Shown here: positions 26,018 to 35,855 of the stretch, piece after piece
How positions within the stretch are numbered: position 1 is the first letter of the stretch
Layout of the letters: each line of letters opens with the position of its first letter
Program-made: the position numbers and the translations under genes
Notes under the pieces: generated by a model
Seen by the model: only the letters and a program-made list of their open reading frames with translations
Told to the model about the DNA's origin: nothing
Database searches by the model: none
Source of the DNA: Verrucomicrobiota bacterium
GTDB taxonomy: Bacteria; Verrucomicrobiota; Verrucomicrobiia; Limisphaerales; UBA9464
Assembly: GCA_947471985.1 (NCBI GenBank)
Contig: CANIZL010000026.1
Location: 1-63,404 of the forward strand
Direction: 5' to 3'
Length of the DNA stretch: 63,404 nt

Positions 26018-26731
26018 TCAATCCATTTCGCTGGAGAAATACAGGAGCCGGGTGCAGTTGGGGCAGGTCGGGATATCCTTCTGCGCCTTGGCGGTAAGAA
26101 AAATGTGCTGGGGCAGCTGCATGTGGCAACCACCGCAGACACCCTTCGGAACACCCACCAGAGTGCTGTCCCCGCGCTTGCGGGCGACCGACTGGTACTT
26201 GCTCAGTGCAGCGGGTTCCACCTTCGCCGCCTGCACCACCCGGTCCGCCTCCACGACCGTAAGCTCCTGTCGGAGATTCGCCTCGCGCACGACCAACTCC
26301 GCGAGATGCTTCGTGCTCTCCGCCTTCTGCTCGGCGGCCACTTTTTGCGCCACGGCCACATCCCGGGCCGCCGCCTCCGCCTGTTCCATCAAACCCAGTT
26401 GCTGATCCTCCAGTCGGCGGATCTCACCCTGGCTCGTTTCAATCTGATGCTGGAAGGCCTTATACTGATCGTTGCTCCGCGTCTGCTGTTGTTCGGCGCC
26501 CACCTTGCTGATGCGTTGCTTCAGGGTGTCCACTTCCAGCTCGAGCTTTTTGCGATCACTCTCAATCTGCTGGGAGCGATGCCGGACGGTATCGAATTCA
26601 GCTGCGGTGCGCGCTGCCCGCTCCTCCAGCAACCGTCGCTGGGCAGGCACAGCTTCGATTTCGGATCGGAGACGGAGAAGACGACGGTCGCGGTCCTGCA
26701 GGACCAACAAAGCTTCGATCACCGGAGACAT
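26018..26731 (-). CDS. C4 zinc-ribbon coiled-coil protein (CT398-like)
   Basis: A 237-aa cytoplasmic protein. A long helical hairpin (about residues 10-170, rich in Glu, Gln and Arg) is followed by a zinc ribbon with CGGCHMQ and CPNC cysteine pairs. This is the layout of the DUF164/CT398 family, whose members bind secretion or flagellar partners in some bacteria. I chose ATG 26731 because the conserved helix begins there; the frame extends upstream to 26845 without family-like sequence. It converges with the M56 gene. Confidence 0.82.
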   Translation of the reverse strand: MSPVIEALLVLQDRDRRLLRLRSEIEAVPAQRRLLEERAARTAAEFDTVRHRSQQIESDRKKLELEVDTLKQRISKVGAEQQQTRSNDQYKAFQHQIETSQGEIRRLEDQQLGLMEQAEAAARDVAVAQKVAAEQKAESTKHLAELVVREANLRQELTVVEADRVVQAAKVEPAALSKYQSVARKRGDSTLVGVPKGVCGGCHMQLPQHIFLTAKAQKDIPTCPNCTRLLYFSSEMD

Positions 26732-26993
26732 CAAACGCACGCTGGCGGAAAGCACGCCCAGCGTCAACGCAGGAGCCCTGCTAATGCAATCCACCCGCGC
26801 TGACTCCGGCACCCACGCCGGACAGCGGAGAGCAGCGGAAAACATCTAATGAGACCACACACCTCGGCGACATCTTCCATTCACAAACCGCGTCGATGAC
26901 GTCCATGAAGACACTCCATTGCGTCGGTGATTGACGCATTTTTTCGCAATCGCCACTTGACCGCTGGGGCGGCCGTGGCGTCACAATGAGCAC

Positions 26994-28340
26994 ATGATCT
27001 CCCGCCGTGCATCACACTGGCTTTCCCTCGGCACCTTGCTGGGTGCGCTCTCCGCCTGCACTTCCACGCCTTCGCACTCTGCCAAGACCGTCACGCCCAT
27101 ACTGCACACGTTCGAAAAAATCACGCTCTCGCATGAATTTTGGAGCGAAGGGGCGTGCTTTGCCGACATCAATCATGACGGCAAGATGGACGTCGTGTCG
27201 GGTCCGTTCTGGTACGAGGGCCCGTCCTTCACCGTCCGGCACGCCTACTCCGATGCCAGCCGCACTTCCAAGAGCCACAAGAACGGTAAGGAGGTCACCT
27301 TCCCCGGATTCAAGGGCAAGCTGGGTGATGAGAACGAATACTCCGCCAATTTCTTCGCCTACAGCCACGACTTCAACGGGGACGGCTGGGCGGACATCCT
27401 GATCCTCGGCTTTCCCGGCGAAAACTCCTGGTGGTTTGAAAACCCCGGCCGCGACGTCGCCGCCAACAATAATTGGAAGCGCCACGTGGCCCTCGAAGTC
27501 ACCGACGACGAATCCCCGCGCTTCGCGGACATCAATGGCGATGGCCGGCCGGACATCGTCTGCGCCAGCCGTGGCTCCTTTGGGTATGCCGAGTACGATC
27601 CGAAGAACCCGACGGCGCTGTTCAAATGGCATGCCGTCACCCCGAACCTGAACCTGCACAAATTCACGCACGGCCTGGGCGTGGGCGACGTGGATGGCGA
27701 CGGACGGATGGATCTGTTGGAAAAAGACGGCTGGTGGCAGCAACCGAAGTCGCTGGCGGGGGATCCGGTCTGGGTCCGGCACGCCTGGACCTTCGGCACC
27801 GGCGGCGCGCAAATGTACGCCTACGATGTCAATCGCGACGGCTTGAACGACGTGATCACGAGTCAGGCGGCGCACGGCTACGGTTTGTCCTGGTATGAAC
27901 AGTATCGGGAGGGCACGGAGATCAAATTCCGGGAGCACTCCATCATGAACAAGGAGGCCACGGAAAACCGTTACGGAGTGCACTTCAGCCAGCTGCATGC
28001 AATTGATTTGGTCGACATGGATGGCGACGGCCTGAAGGACATCGTGACGGGCAAGCGCTTCTGGGCGCACGGACCTGCGGGTGATCCGGAGCCGAATGCC
28101 GCCCCGGTGGTGTACTGGTTCCAGCTGAAGGTGGGCCCGGACCACAGTGTGGATTTCATTCCGCACCTGGTGGATGACAACAGCGGCACGGGCACGGAGA
28201 TCATGGCGCAGGATTACAATGGGGACGGGCGTCCGGACCTCTTGGTGGGCAACAAGCACGGTGTTTACGTCTTTCGTCACCAGGCGAAGCCGGTGACCGC
28301 GGCGGAGTATGAAGCCGCTCAACCCAAGCCGCTGAAGTAA
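26994..28340 (+). CDS. FG-GAP/VCBS repeat lipoprotein
   Basis: A 448-aa exported protein with lipobox LSAC (cysteine near 22). Calcium-binding loops of the FG-GAP/VCBS propeller recur: DINHDGKMDVV, DFNGDGWADIL, DINGDGRPDIV, DVDGDGRMDLL, DVNRDGLNDVI, DMDGDGLKDIV and DYNGDGRPDLL, seven in all, fitting a seven-bladed propeller. It is likely a surface or periplasmic binding protein. A TTGACC with CACAAT 19 bp further could be its promoter, but weakly. Ligand unknown. Confidence 0.85.
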   Translation: MISRRASHWLSLGTLLGALSACTSTPSHSAKTVTPILHTFEKITLSHEFWSEGACFADINHDGKMDVVSGPFWYEGPSFTVRHAYSDASRTSKSHKNGKEVTFPGFKGKLGDENEYSANFFAYSHDFNGDGWADILILGFPGENSWWFENPGRDVAANNNWKRHVALEVTDDESPRFADINGDGRPDIVCASRGSFGYAEYDPKNPTALFKWHAVTPNLNLHKFTHGLGVGDVDGDGRMDLLEKDGWWQQPKSLAGDPVWVRHAWTFGTGGAQMYAYDVNRDGLNDVITSQAAHGYGLSWYEQYREGTEIKFREHSIMNKEATENRYGVHFSQLHAIDLVDMDGDGLKDIVTGKRFWAHGPAGDPEPNAAPVVYWFQLKVGPDHSVDFIPHLVDDNSGTGTEIMAQDYNGDGRPDLLVGNKHGVYVFRHQAKPVTAAEYEAAQPKPLK

Positions 28341-28381
28341 TTGCTTTCCTTACCCGCAGACAGAAACCAAAACAAATACCT

Positions 28382-28657
28382 ATGGCCACCGCAAAACGCA
28401 CCCCCCTCCGCAAAACCGCCGAAAAAAAGCTCTCTGGAGTGAGAAACAACGAAGGCAAATTCAAAGACCTCCAATCAACCAGCCGGTCTCCCATAGCGAA
28501 AGCCGCTAAAAAACAAAAGGCCGAGGTTGCCAAAAAGACGGCCAAAACAAAAGTCGCACCCAAAAAAGCGGCAGTCGTAAAGCCCGCCACTAAGAAGGTC
28601 GCGGCTAAGAAGCCCGCCGCCAAGAAGGTCGCGGCTAAAAAGGTCAGCTCCAAGTAG
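28382..28657 (+). CDS. Histone H1-like lysine/alanine-rich protein
   Basis: A 91-aa highly basic protein. After a short lead (MATAKRTPLRKTAEKKLSGV) the C-terminal half repeats AAKK/VAAKK-type units, as in bacterial H1-like nucleoid proteins (Hc1/Hc2, AlgP-like tails). It probably binds DNA non-specifically. Base composition is richer in A than the neighbours because of the lysine codons. It is followed by a strong bidirectional-looking hairpin. Confidence 0.75.
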   Translation: MATAKRTPLRKTAEKKLSGVRNNEGKFKDLQSTSRSPIAKAAKKQKAEVAKKTAKTKVAPKKAAVVKPATKKVAAKKPAAKKVAAKKVSSK

Positions 28658-28672
28658 GCCTTGCACTACTAA

Positions 28673-28705
28673 CCTCGTTGAATTGATTATAACAATTCAG
28701 CGAGG
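28673..28705. terminator. Convergent hairpin terminator
   Basis: A 13-bp stem (28673-28685 with 28693-28705, one G-T mismatch) and 7-base A/T loop sit between the H1-like gene and the convergent kinase gene, overlapping the kinase stop codon. There is no clear T run, but the position suits termination of both transcripts. Confidence 0.7.
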
Positions 28706-31700
28706 CTGGGCTTCAGGGATCTGGTTTTCTCGCTGGTTCCGTACCGCGATTAATTCGGCTTCTAGAAATTCGTACGCGCCATCCCACCCGATGACGAGGC
28801 ACCGGCCGTCTGGGGAGAAACTGATCCAGTGTACGTTTTGAAGCATCTCTCTGGTCAGTAACAAGAAGCCGGTATTAGCATTCCAAATTCTCAGACTTCT
28901 ATCCTCAGCTCCTGAGACTATTGTCTTGCCGTCTGGAGAATAAGCGAGTGCCACCACCTCTCCTCCGTGTCCTATTAATTCAGCGTTAATATTTTTGGAA
29001 TCAACATCAATCAAGGTAATTGAACCAGAAATATCCCCGACTGCCAAGGTATGGCCGTCCGGTGAAAACGCCATTGCGGTTGAATCGCGCACCACCAGTG
29101 GAGTTGGCATTTTGTCACCCATCCGCCAGGTACAAACACCAAGGGCAGACATAAATGCAATTCGTGAACTATCTTTAGTAAATGTAAAAAACGACGCATT
29201 TGTGCAAAATGGATAACCTACGCTGGAGCTTTCTAAATCAATCAACGCCCACCGTTTTTCCGATGTTTTGCTAACCAAAAACCGCTCATCCGGGGTAATC
29301 CGATCCCAATCGTAGTGGTGTTTTTCCCCGGGGAGTTCGAGCGGAGAGGTTTTCCCAGTTTGCAGTTCCAATCGACCCAAATCCCCGGATTCCATCCAAT
29401 ACAGGACTTGGGAATTCGAGTTAACAATCCCAAAGGGAAGCCCGTCCGCCACATACTTCACGGTTTTCGAAGGTAAGGAGACAACACAGAAATTATTGCT
29501 CCTCCGGGAGTACTCGGAGGGGAGGGCCACATGGCGGGAGTCCTTGGAAAAGACCGGGGCAGGAATGTTAAACCGCGCCAAATCATTCGTAATCCGGAAA
29601 TTGCCCGGCGGTTTTCGGGTATCCCACAGTCGGATCGTGCCGTCCTGACTGGCGCTTACCAAGGAGTGCGCGTCCCCCAGAAATGCCAAACCGGTCAACT
29701 CCCCGCGGTGCCCCGGATATCGGGCCAGCACTTCCCCGGAGACCGCATCACAGACCGCCACCCGGCGATCCGCCCCATGCTTGATCGCCATTCGAGTGCC
29801 GTCTGCAGTAAATGCCAACGCGGGCCGCGTGACCGACCACGGTAGCCGGTAGAGCGGCTCAACCGGATTCGTCGTCGACACCAATGCCTCCGCAAGAGCA
29901 TAGCCCTCGAAATAGCCACGGATGTCATCGAGCCAAACCCGTTGGTGATCTGGAGAGAACGCGGCGAAATCCGTGAAATGGGTCCGCCTCCAAACCGGGC
30001 CCGGCACCTGTCCCGGAATCCATTGGTTCAACTGACCTCGCGATCCCAAAACCCAGAGGGTCTCATCGCCCCCGGACGCCGGCCGGGTCCACTGAAGCCC
30101 CGGCCCTCCATTCGTTTCCAGACGATGCAGCACCCGTTCCGTGGCCAGTTGCAAAACACCCACCGCCACCGGGGCATCCATGCTGATTTCCCAATTCACC
30201 GACGAAAAAGCCAGCCGCGTTCCATCGGGTGAGAACGCCAGTATGTTGGCCGGTTCGGTCAGCAGGCTGCGTGGGGGCTGCTGGCCTTGGTAAAGCACCG
30301 CACCCGACAACGTGCCCAACACAATTCCCGATCCATCCGGCGAAAAAGCCAGCATGCGGCTCCCGGTGCCTTCGTTGGCCACCGGCCAGACCTTCAGCGT
30401 CACCCCGTTCGAAACGGCAATCACTCGCAGTTCCTGCGGCAACAGCACCGCCAGGCGATCGCCCGACGCCGACGCCGCGAGCGCCTGGATCGCATTCGTG
30501 CTCGACCACACAATGCGTTCCTCCTGGCCCCGCAGCTCGTGCTGCAAGTGATACCACTCCCAGCCGCGCAGATCCGCATCGCCCGGGCGCGGGACAACTC
30601 CGGCCAGCAACCGGTCCGCCTGTGCAAAATCCCCTTCGGTGCGGGCCCGTTCCGCGAGGTTGATGCTCATCGCGTACCGCTGTCGTTCCGATTCCGCCCG
30701 CAACCGGTTTTCCTTCACCCGGGCTTGCTCCTTTTGTCGTCCGTACAAAAATCCCGCGCCGATCAGTGTGGCCATCAACAAGGCGGCCGCCGCCACCAAT
30801 CCCGCCGCCGCCGGGCGTCGCCGGGCCCAGCGCCAGGCGCGTTCCGGGAGTCCGGCGGGGCGGGCGTGAATCGGCTCGTCCCGTAAAAAACGCTGCAAAT
30901 CCTCCTGCAGGGCCGCGGCATCCGGATATCGCTGCCCGGGGGCCTTCGCGAGACATTTGAGACAGATCGTCTCGAGATCGCGCGGCACCGAGGGATTCAA
31001 AATCCGCGGCGAAAGTGGTTCCTGTCGGACCACCAGGTTCAAGGTGGCCGGCACCGTGGACGCCTGCAGCGGCGGGCGGCCCGTCAACGCGTGATACAGA
31101 ATCGCGCCCAAGCCATAAACATCCGCCGGCACACCCACGCGGTCCGTGTCCCCCAACACCTGCTCGGGCGCCATGAAGCAGGGGGATCCCAGGACCTCCC
31201 CCGTGCTCGTGATCTCCGATTTCCGATCCAGTCGTTTGGCGAGACCGAAATCCGTGACCCGGGCCCGGCCGGTGCGATCCACGAGTACATTCGCCGGTTT
31301 GAGATCACGATGCAGGATGCCGTGGGTGTGGGCGAAGTGCACCGCTTCGGCCACTTCCGACAACCAGGCCGCGGCCTCACGCGGTGGTGGCGGTTGTCGA
31401 TTCACCCGCTGGGCCAGATTCTCCCCGGCCACATATTCCATCGAGAAGAAGTGGTGACCTTCGTGCTCCCCGATTTCGAAGATCCCCACAATCCCCGGAT
31501 GCTGCAAACGGGCCGCCGCCGCCGCCTCCGTGCGGAAGCGTTCCACGAAAGCCGGGGAGGAGAACTCGCCGTACAGCAGGAGTTTTACCGCCACCAATCG
31601 ATCCAGGGACGTTTGCCGGGCCAGGTAAACGATTCCCATGCCGCCCCGGGCGAGTTCGCCGACCAGTTCATAGTCGCCGAAATAGCGGAGCTGTGCGGGA

Positions 31701-31876
31701 GGTTCGGGCAGGCGTTGGCCGTTCCATTCCGTCGCCCCGCTCCCGGACTTCAAGGGCTCCTCGGGCAGTGCATCGCCCAACGCCGATTCCAGCAGGCATA
31801 CCGGACAGAGCGCCTCCGGTCGGGTACCGGAAATGACACCCCCACAACGGGGACAAGTCCGCGGGGTGGCAGCCAT
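28697..31876 (-). CDS. Hanks-type Ser/Thr kinase with zinc ribbon and WD40 propeller
   Basis: A 1059-aa membrane kinase. Residues 8-27 hold a zinc ribbon (CPRCGG and CPVC). The kinase domain (about 66-335) has GELARGGMGIVYL, the VAVK lysine, HRDLKPANVL and DFGLAK, so it should be active. One membrane helix (AAGLVAAAALLMATLIGAGF) follows, then an outer region with WD40-type repeats such as YPGHRGELTGLAFLGDAHSL and SPDGKTIVSGAEDRSLRIWN. ATG 31876 starts the zinc ribbon cleanly; the frame is open back to 31921. Similar in design to the kinase at 35856. Confidence 0.88.
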   Translation of the reverse strand: MAATPRTCPRCGGVISGTRPEALCPVCLLESALGDALPEEPLKSGSGATEWNGQRLPEPPAQLRYFGDYELVGELARGGMGIVYLARQTSLDRLVAVKLLLYGEFSSPAFVERFRTEAAAAARLQHPGIVGIFEIGEHEGHHFFSMEYVAGENLAQRVNRQPPPPREAAAWLSEVAEAVHFAHTHGILHRDLKPANVLVDRTGRARVTDFGLAKRLDRKSEITSTGEVLGSPCFMAPEQVLGDTDRVGVPADVYGLGAILYHALTGRPPLQASTVPATLNLVVRQEPLSPRILNPSVPRDLETICLKCLAKAPGQRYPDAAALQEDLQRFLRDEPIHARPAGLPERAWRWARRRPAAAGLVAAAALLMATLIGAGFLYGRQKEQARVKENRLRAESERQRYAMSINLAERARTEGDFAQADRLLAGVVPRPGDADLRGWEWYHLQHELRGQEERIVWSSTNAIQALAASASGDRLAVLLPQELRVIAVSNGVTLKVWPVANEGTGSRMLAFSPDGSGIVLGTLSGAVLYQGQQPPRSLLTEPANILAFSPDGTRLAFSSVNWEISMDAPVAVGVLQLATERVLHRLETNGGPGLQWTRPASGGDETLWVLGSRGQLNQWIPGQVPGPVWRRTHFTDFAAFSPDHQRVWLDDIRGYFEGYALAEALVSTTNPVEPLYRLPWSVTRPALAFTADGTRMAIKHGADRRVAVCDAVSGEVLARYPGHRGELTGLAFLGDAHSLVSASQDGTIRLWDTRKPPGNFRITNDLARFNIPAPVFSKDSRHVALPSEYSRRSNNFCVVSLPSKTVKYVADGLPFGIVNSNSQVLYWMESGDLGRLELQTGKTSPLELPGEKHHYDWDRITPDERFLVSKTSEKRWALIDLESSSVGYPFCTNASFFTFTKDSSRIAFMSALGVCTWRMGDKMPTPLVVRDSTAMAFSPDGHTLAVGDISGSITLIDVDSKNINAELIGHGGEVVALAYSPDGKTIVSGAEDRSLRIWNANTGFLLLTREMLQNVHWISFSPDGRCLVIGWDGAYEFLEAELIAVRNQRENQIPEAQPR

Positions 31877-31998
31877 CTTCGGTGGGCAGGCCTGGGTCTC
31901 TCCCGTTCCGCGACCGGCCAATCATCGCCGTCGCCCCACCGCTCCGCCGGCGTAAACTCCGGCCGGAGCGGGGAGGACGGCGGACCGGTCCGGGCGGA

Positions 31999-32706
31999 CT
32001 AATTGCGCCGGCTCATCACGATGCGCAGCACATACCAGAACAACAGCATGACCGACGCAAACAGCGACAGCGACGCCGCGACGTGCTGCCGGGTGCTGTA
32101 CCGGTGCATGATGTTCGACGTATCATAGAGGATGCTGCCCGCGGCAAACACCACCATGATGCCGGCGAAGAGGACGCCTAGGTTGAAGCCGAAGATCAGG
32201 CTGGCCACCATCACCCCCATGGCCACCATGCCGCCGACTTTCAAAACGGCACCCAGGAAGCTGAAATCCTTCTTGGTCGTAAAGGCCACCACCGTGAGCC
32301 CGAGGAACAGCGCGCCGGTAATGGCGGCGGCGATCGGCACCACGTCCGCCTGCGCCATGCGCGTGGCGATGAAAAGGATCGGCAGGAAGATGACCGCCTC
32401 CGCCACGGTATAAAGCACCAGCCCGCCGTATTGCATCCCCGTCGACGCGTGGTTGTCGGCCATCCAACGAGCCACCCAGCTCACGCCCATGAAGGAGAAA
32501 AGCACCACGGCCCAACCCAGCCGCCCCGCGCCCAGCACACTCATCATTGCCGGGGCCACGGAAGAATTCAGCAACAGCCATTCCAGCGCGGCAAAACCCA
32601 GGATCGCGCCGGCGACATGGGCGTACGTGCGGGAGATAAATTTTGCCCGTTCATCCGGCTCGGATTCGGCGGCGATTGGGTAATCAATGGAATCGTAGTT
32701 ATTCAT
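31999..32706 (-). CDS. Bax inhibitor-1/YccA family membrane protein
   Basis: A 235-aa protein with about seven hydrophobic helices and the typical C-terminal part of the BI-1 family (FNLGVLFAGIMVVFAAGSI then ILYDTSNIMH). Family members are pH-dependent calcium-leak channels or stress-related membrane proteins. GAGGAATTCCC before the ATG gives a good ribosome site. It sits upstream of and divergent from uvrA. Confidence 0.88.
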   Translation of the reverse strand: MNNYDSIDYPIAAESEPDERAKFISRTYAHVAGAILGFAALEWLLLNSSVAPAMMSVLGAGRLGWAVVLFSFMGVSWVARWMADNHASTGMQYGGLVLYTVAEAVIFLPILFIATRMAQADVVPIAAAITGALFLGLTVVAFTTKKDFSFLGAVLKVGGMVAMGVMVASLIFGFNLGVLFAGIMVVFAAGSILYDTSNIMHRYSTRQHVAASLSLFASVMLLFWYVLRIVMSRRN

Positions 32707-32848
32707 GGGAATTCCTCGTCAGGGCGATTGAACTTCGCCGCTATCATTAGCCAGAATCACGCAGGCGGTAAACTGCAATTTTCAGCACCGCTCCCGGCCC
32801 GACGGCTCACCCAGTCCGGGCCGCATCCTCCCTGACAGCCTTCCCCGG

Positions 32849-35818
32849 GTGTGTTCCATTGCACGCGTGGCGTCGCCGTCTTGCATCCGGGTCATCGGGG
32901 CCCGGCAACACAATCTGAAGAACCTGTCGCTGGAGATTCCGCGCGACCGACTCGTCGTGATCACCGGTCCGAGTGGTTCCGGGAAATCGTCCCTCGCCTT
33001 CGACACACTCTTCGCCGAGGGCCAGCGCAAGTACGTGGAATCCCTCTCCGTCTATGCCCGGCAGTTTCTCGATCAACTCGAGAAGCCCGATGTGGATCGC
33101 ATCGAGGGCCTGTCCCCCGCCATCGCCATCGAACAACGCAGCAGCGGCGCGAATCCCCGCTCCACCATCGCCACCACCACGGAGATCTACGATTTTCTCC
33201 GCCTGCTCTACGCCCACATCGGCCACGCCCACGATCCCGAAACGGGCACGCCGATGACCCACCAGACCACCGGCGACATCGTCGACAAACTGCTCGTCCT
33301 GCCCGAGCGAAGCCGGCTGATGCTGCTGGCGCCGGTGGTGGAGGATCAACGGGGGGAATTTCGCGACGTGCTGGAACGGCTGGCCCGCGAGGGATTCGTC
33401 CGGGCGCGGGTCGACGGGCAGATCGTCGAACTGGTGGCCGGAAAACCGCTGCGGCTCGAACCCCGGGCGAATCATTCCATCGATGCGATCGTGGATCGGC
33501 TGGTCATCGCCGCCGGGTTGCGTCCCCGGCTGGTCGACTCGGTAGAGACCGCTCTGAAACGGGGAAACGGCCGGCTGGTATGCCTGCATCAATCCCCGGC
33601 GGAGCCGGGCGCACCCGGCTCCGCGGCCCTGCCCTGGAGCGAAACACTGCATTCCAACCGCATGTATTCGCCGGCCACGGGCCGCTCCTTCGACACGCCG
33701 ACGCCTCAACATTTTTCCTTCAATTCCCCCAAGGGCGCCTGCCCCGCGTGTCTGGGACTGGGTCAAAAACTGGTGATCGACCCCGCACTGGTCGTGCCGG
33801 ACGAAACCAAGTCCCTGCAGGACGGCGCCGTGCAACCGTTTCAACGCCTCGGTGGAAAGGCCATGTCGGCGTATTATCAGGGGCTATTGAAGGCGCTGGC
33901 GGAACGTTACGCCGCGCCGATGGATCGGCCTTGGAAGGATCTCCCCGCGACATTCCGGGAAAAGCTGCTGCACGGGACCGGCGAGGAAACCGTGGATCTG
34001 CGTTTCCTGCATGCCGGTGCGCCGGCGGGTCAGGGCGCTCAAGCGGGACCATTTGAAGGCATCATCCCGAATTTGCAGCGGATGTACGAGACCAGTGAAA
34101 GTGAACTGACCCGGAATCGGCTGAAGGCCTGCATGACCCTCCAGCCCTGCGACGTCTGCGCCGGCAGCCGCCTCAAACCGGAGATACTCGCCATCACGCT
34201 CGGCGGGGAAATGATCCGTACCTCCCGCGATCCCCGGAACAAGGTTCCCGGCCGATCCATCGCCGACTTCTGTCGCCTGACCATTGCCGCGGCCGGGGAT
34301 TTTCTCGCGCAACTCGCGCTCACCGAATTCGAGCGGAAGATCGCCGGCGAAATTTTGCGCGAGATCCAGGCGCGTCTGGGTTTCCTGCGCGAGGTGGGTC
34401 TGGGATACCTCTCGCTCGATCGCGAATCCGGCACGCTCTCGGGTGGCGAAGCCCAGCGCATCCGCCTGGCCAGTCAGCTCGGCGGCGGCCTGATGGGCGT
34501 GCTCTATATTCTCGACGAGCCCAGCATCGGCCTGCATCAGCGCGACAACGAACGGCTGCTGATCACCCTCAAACGTCTGCGGGATCTCGGGAACACCGTC
34601 ATCGTCGTGGAACACGATGAGGATACGATCCGGGCCGCGGATCATCTCATCGATATGGGCCCCGGCGCCGGTGTGCGCGGCGGCGAAATCGTGGCCCAGG
34701 GCACGGTGGCCGAAGTCCTCGCCCATCCCCAGTCCGTGACCGGCCGCTATCTCTCGGGCGCCTTGGAAATCCCCGTGCCGCGCCAGCGGATAAAGCCGCG
34801 CGAGGACAAGGGCTGGCTCGAAATCCTCGGAGCCACCGAAAACAATCTGCGCAACGTCGATGCGCGCATTCCGCTGGGTACGCTCACGTGCGTTACCGGC
34901 GTGAGCGGCAGCGGCAAGAGCACCTTGATCGACGACATCCTGCGACGTTCCATCTTTCGCCAGTGGTACGGTTCCAAGGAACGGCCGGGAGCACACCGGG
35001 AAATCCGGGGGATCGAACGGCTGGAGAAATGCGTGGTGGTGGATCAGACGCCGATCGGCCGCACGCCGCGCTCCAATCCGGCGACGTACACCGGCATGTT
35101 CAATGAGATCCGCGATCTGTTTTCCTCCCTGCCCAGCGCGCGGGTGCGCGGCTACGACGCCGGTCGCTTCAGTTTTAATGTGAAGGGCGGCCGTTGCGAG
35201 AAGTGCGAGGGCGACGGATTGATCCGCATCGAAATGCATTTCCTTCCGCCGGTCTTCGTGACCTGCGAGACCTGCGCCGGCAAGCGGTACAATCGCGAGA
35301 CGCTGGAGATCACCTACAAGGGTCTCAACATCGCCGACGTGCTGAATCTCACGGTGGATGAGGCGGTGTCGTTTTTCCGCGCGGTGCCGAAGCTCCACGA
35401 AGTGGTCCAAACGCTGGCGGAAGTGGGGCTGGGGTATCTGCAATTGGGCCAATCGGGAACCACGCTCTCCGGCGGCGAGGCGCAGCGATTGAAGCTGGCC
35501 GCCGAGTTGTCGCGCCGCCAATCGGGGCGCGTGCTCTACATTCTGGATGAACCCACCACGGGCCTGCATTTCGCGGACGTGGCCAAGTTGCTGGAAGTGC
35601 TGTTCAAGTTGCGGGAATCGGGCAACACGCTGGTGGTGATCGAACACAATCTGGACGTGATCAAAACGGCGGACTGGGTGCTGGACCTCGGACCCGAGGG
35701 CGGCTCCGGCGGCGGACGCATCGTCGCCGCCGGCACGCCGGAACAGGTGGCCGCCACGCCGGAATCGTACACGGGACGCTTCCTGCGGCCGCTGCTGGGG
35801 CGGACCCCGGGCCCGTAG
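32849..35818 (+). CDS. uvrA: Excinuclease ABC subunit A
   Basis: UvrA, the damage-recognition ATPase of nucleotide excision repair, 989 aa (family usually about 940). Both ATPase halves are intact: Walker [10 protein letters not shown] and GVSGSGKST, signatures [16 protein letters not shown] and [16 protein letters not shown], and Walker [12 protein letters not shown] and [11 protein letters not shown]. Zinc-binding CXXC pairs occur in the first half (CPAC, CDVC) and second half (CEKC, CETC). The start is a GTG at 32849; a second GTG at 32867 would also work. Kinase/WD40 genes lie on both sides. Confidence 0.96.
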   Translation: MCSIARVASPSCIRVIGARQHNLKNLSLEIPRDRLVVITGPSGSGKSSLAFDTLFAEGQRKYVESLSVYARQFLDQLEKPDVDRIEGLSPAIAIEQRSSGANPRSTIATTTEIYDFLRLLYAHIGHAHDPETGTPMTHQTTGDIVDKLLVLPERSRLMLLAPVVEDQRGEFRDVLERLAREGFVRARVDGQIVELVAGKPLRLEPRANHSIDAIVDRLVIAAGLRPRLVDSVETALKRGNGRLVCLHQSPAEPGAPGSAALPWSETLHSNRMYSPATGRSFDTPTPQHFSFNSPKGACPACLGLGQKLVIDPALVVPDETKSLQDGAVQPFQRLGGKAMSAYYQGLLKALAERYAAPMDRPWKDLPATFREKLLHGTGEETVDLRFLHAGAPAGQGAQAGPFEGIIPNLQRMYETSESELTRNRLKACMTLQPCDVCAGSRLKPEILAITLGGEMIRTSRDPRNKVPGRSIADFCRLTIAAAGDFLAQLALTEFERKIAGEILREIQARLGFLREVGLGYLSLDRESGTLSGGEAQRIRLASQLGGGLMGVLYILDEPSIGLHQRDNERLLITLKRLRDLGNTVIVVEHDEDTIRAADHLIDMGPGAGVRGGEIVAQGTVAEVLAHPQSVTGRYLSGALEIPVPRQRIKPREDKGWLEILGATENNLRNVDARIPLGTLTCVTGVSGSGKSTLIDDILRRSIFRQWYGSKERPGAHREIRGIERLEKCVVVDQTPIGRTPRSNPATYTGMFNEIRDLFSSLPSARVRGYDAGRFSFNVKGGRCEKCEGDGLIRIEMHFLPPVFVTCETCAGKRYNRETLEITYKGLNIADVLNLTVDEAVSFFRAVPKLHEVVQTLAEVGLGYLQLGQSGTTLSGGEAQRLKLAAELSRRQSGRVLYILDEPTTGLHFADVAKLLEVLFKLRESGNTLVVIEHNLDVIKTADWVLDLGPEGGSGGGRIVAAGTPEQVAATPESYTGRFLRPLLGRTPGP

Positions 35819-35855
35819 GCTGGACGCCCCCGACGGTTGCGGCATACTGCGGACT

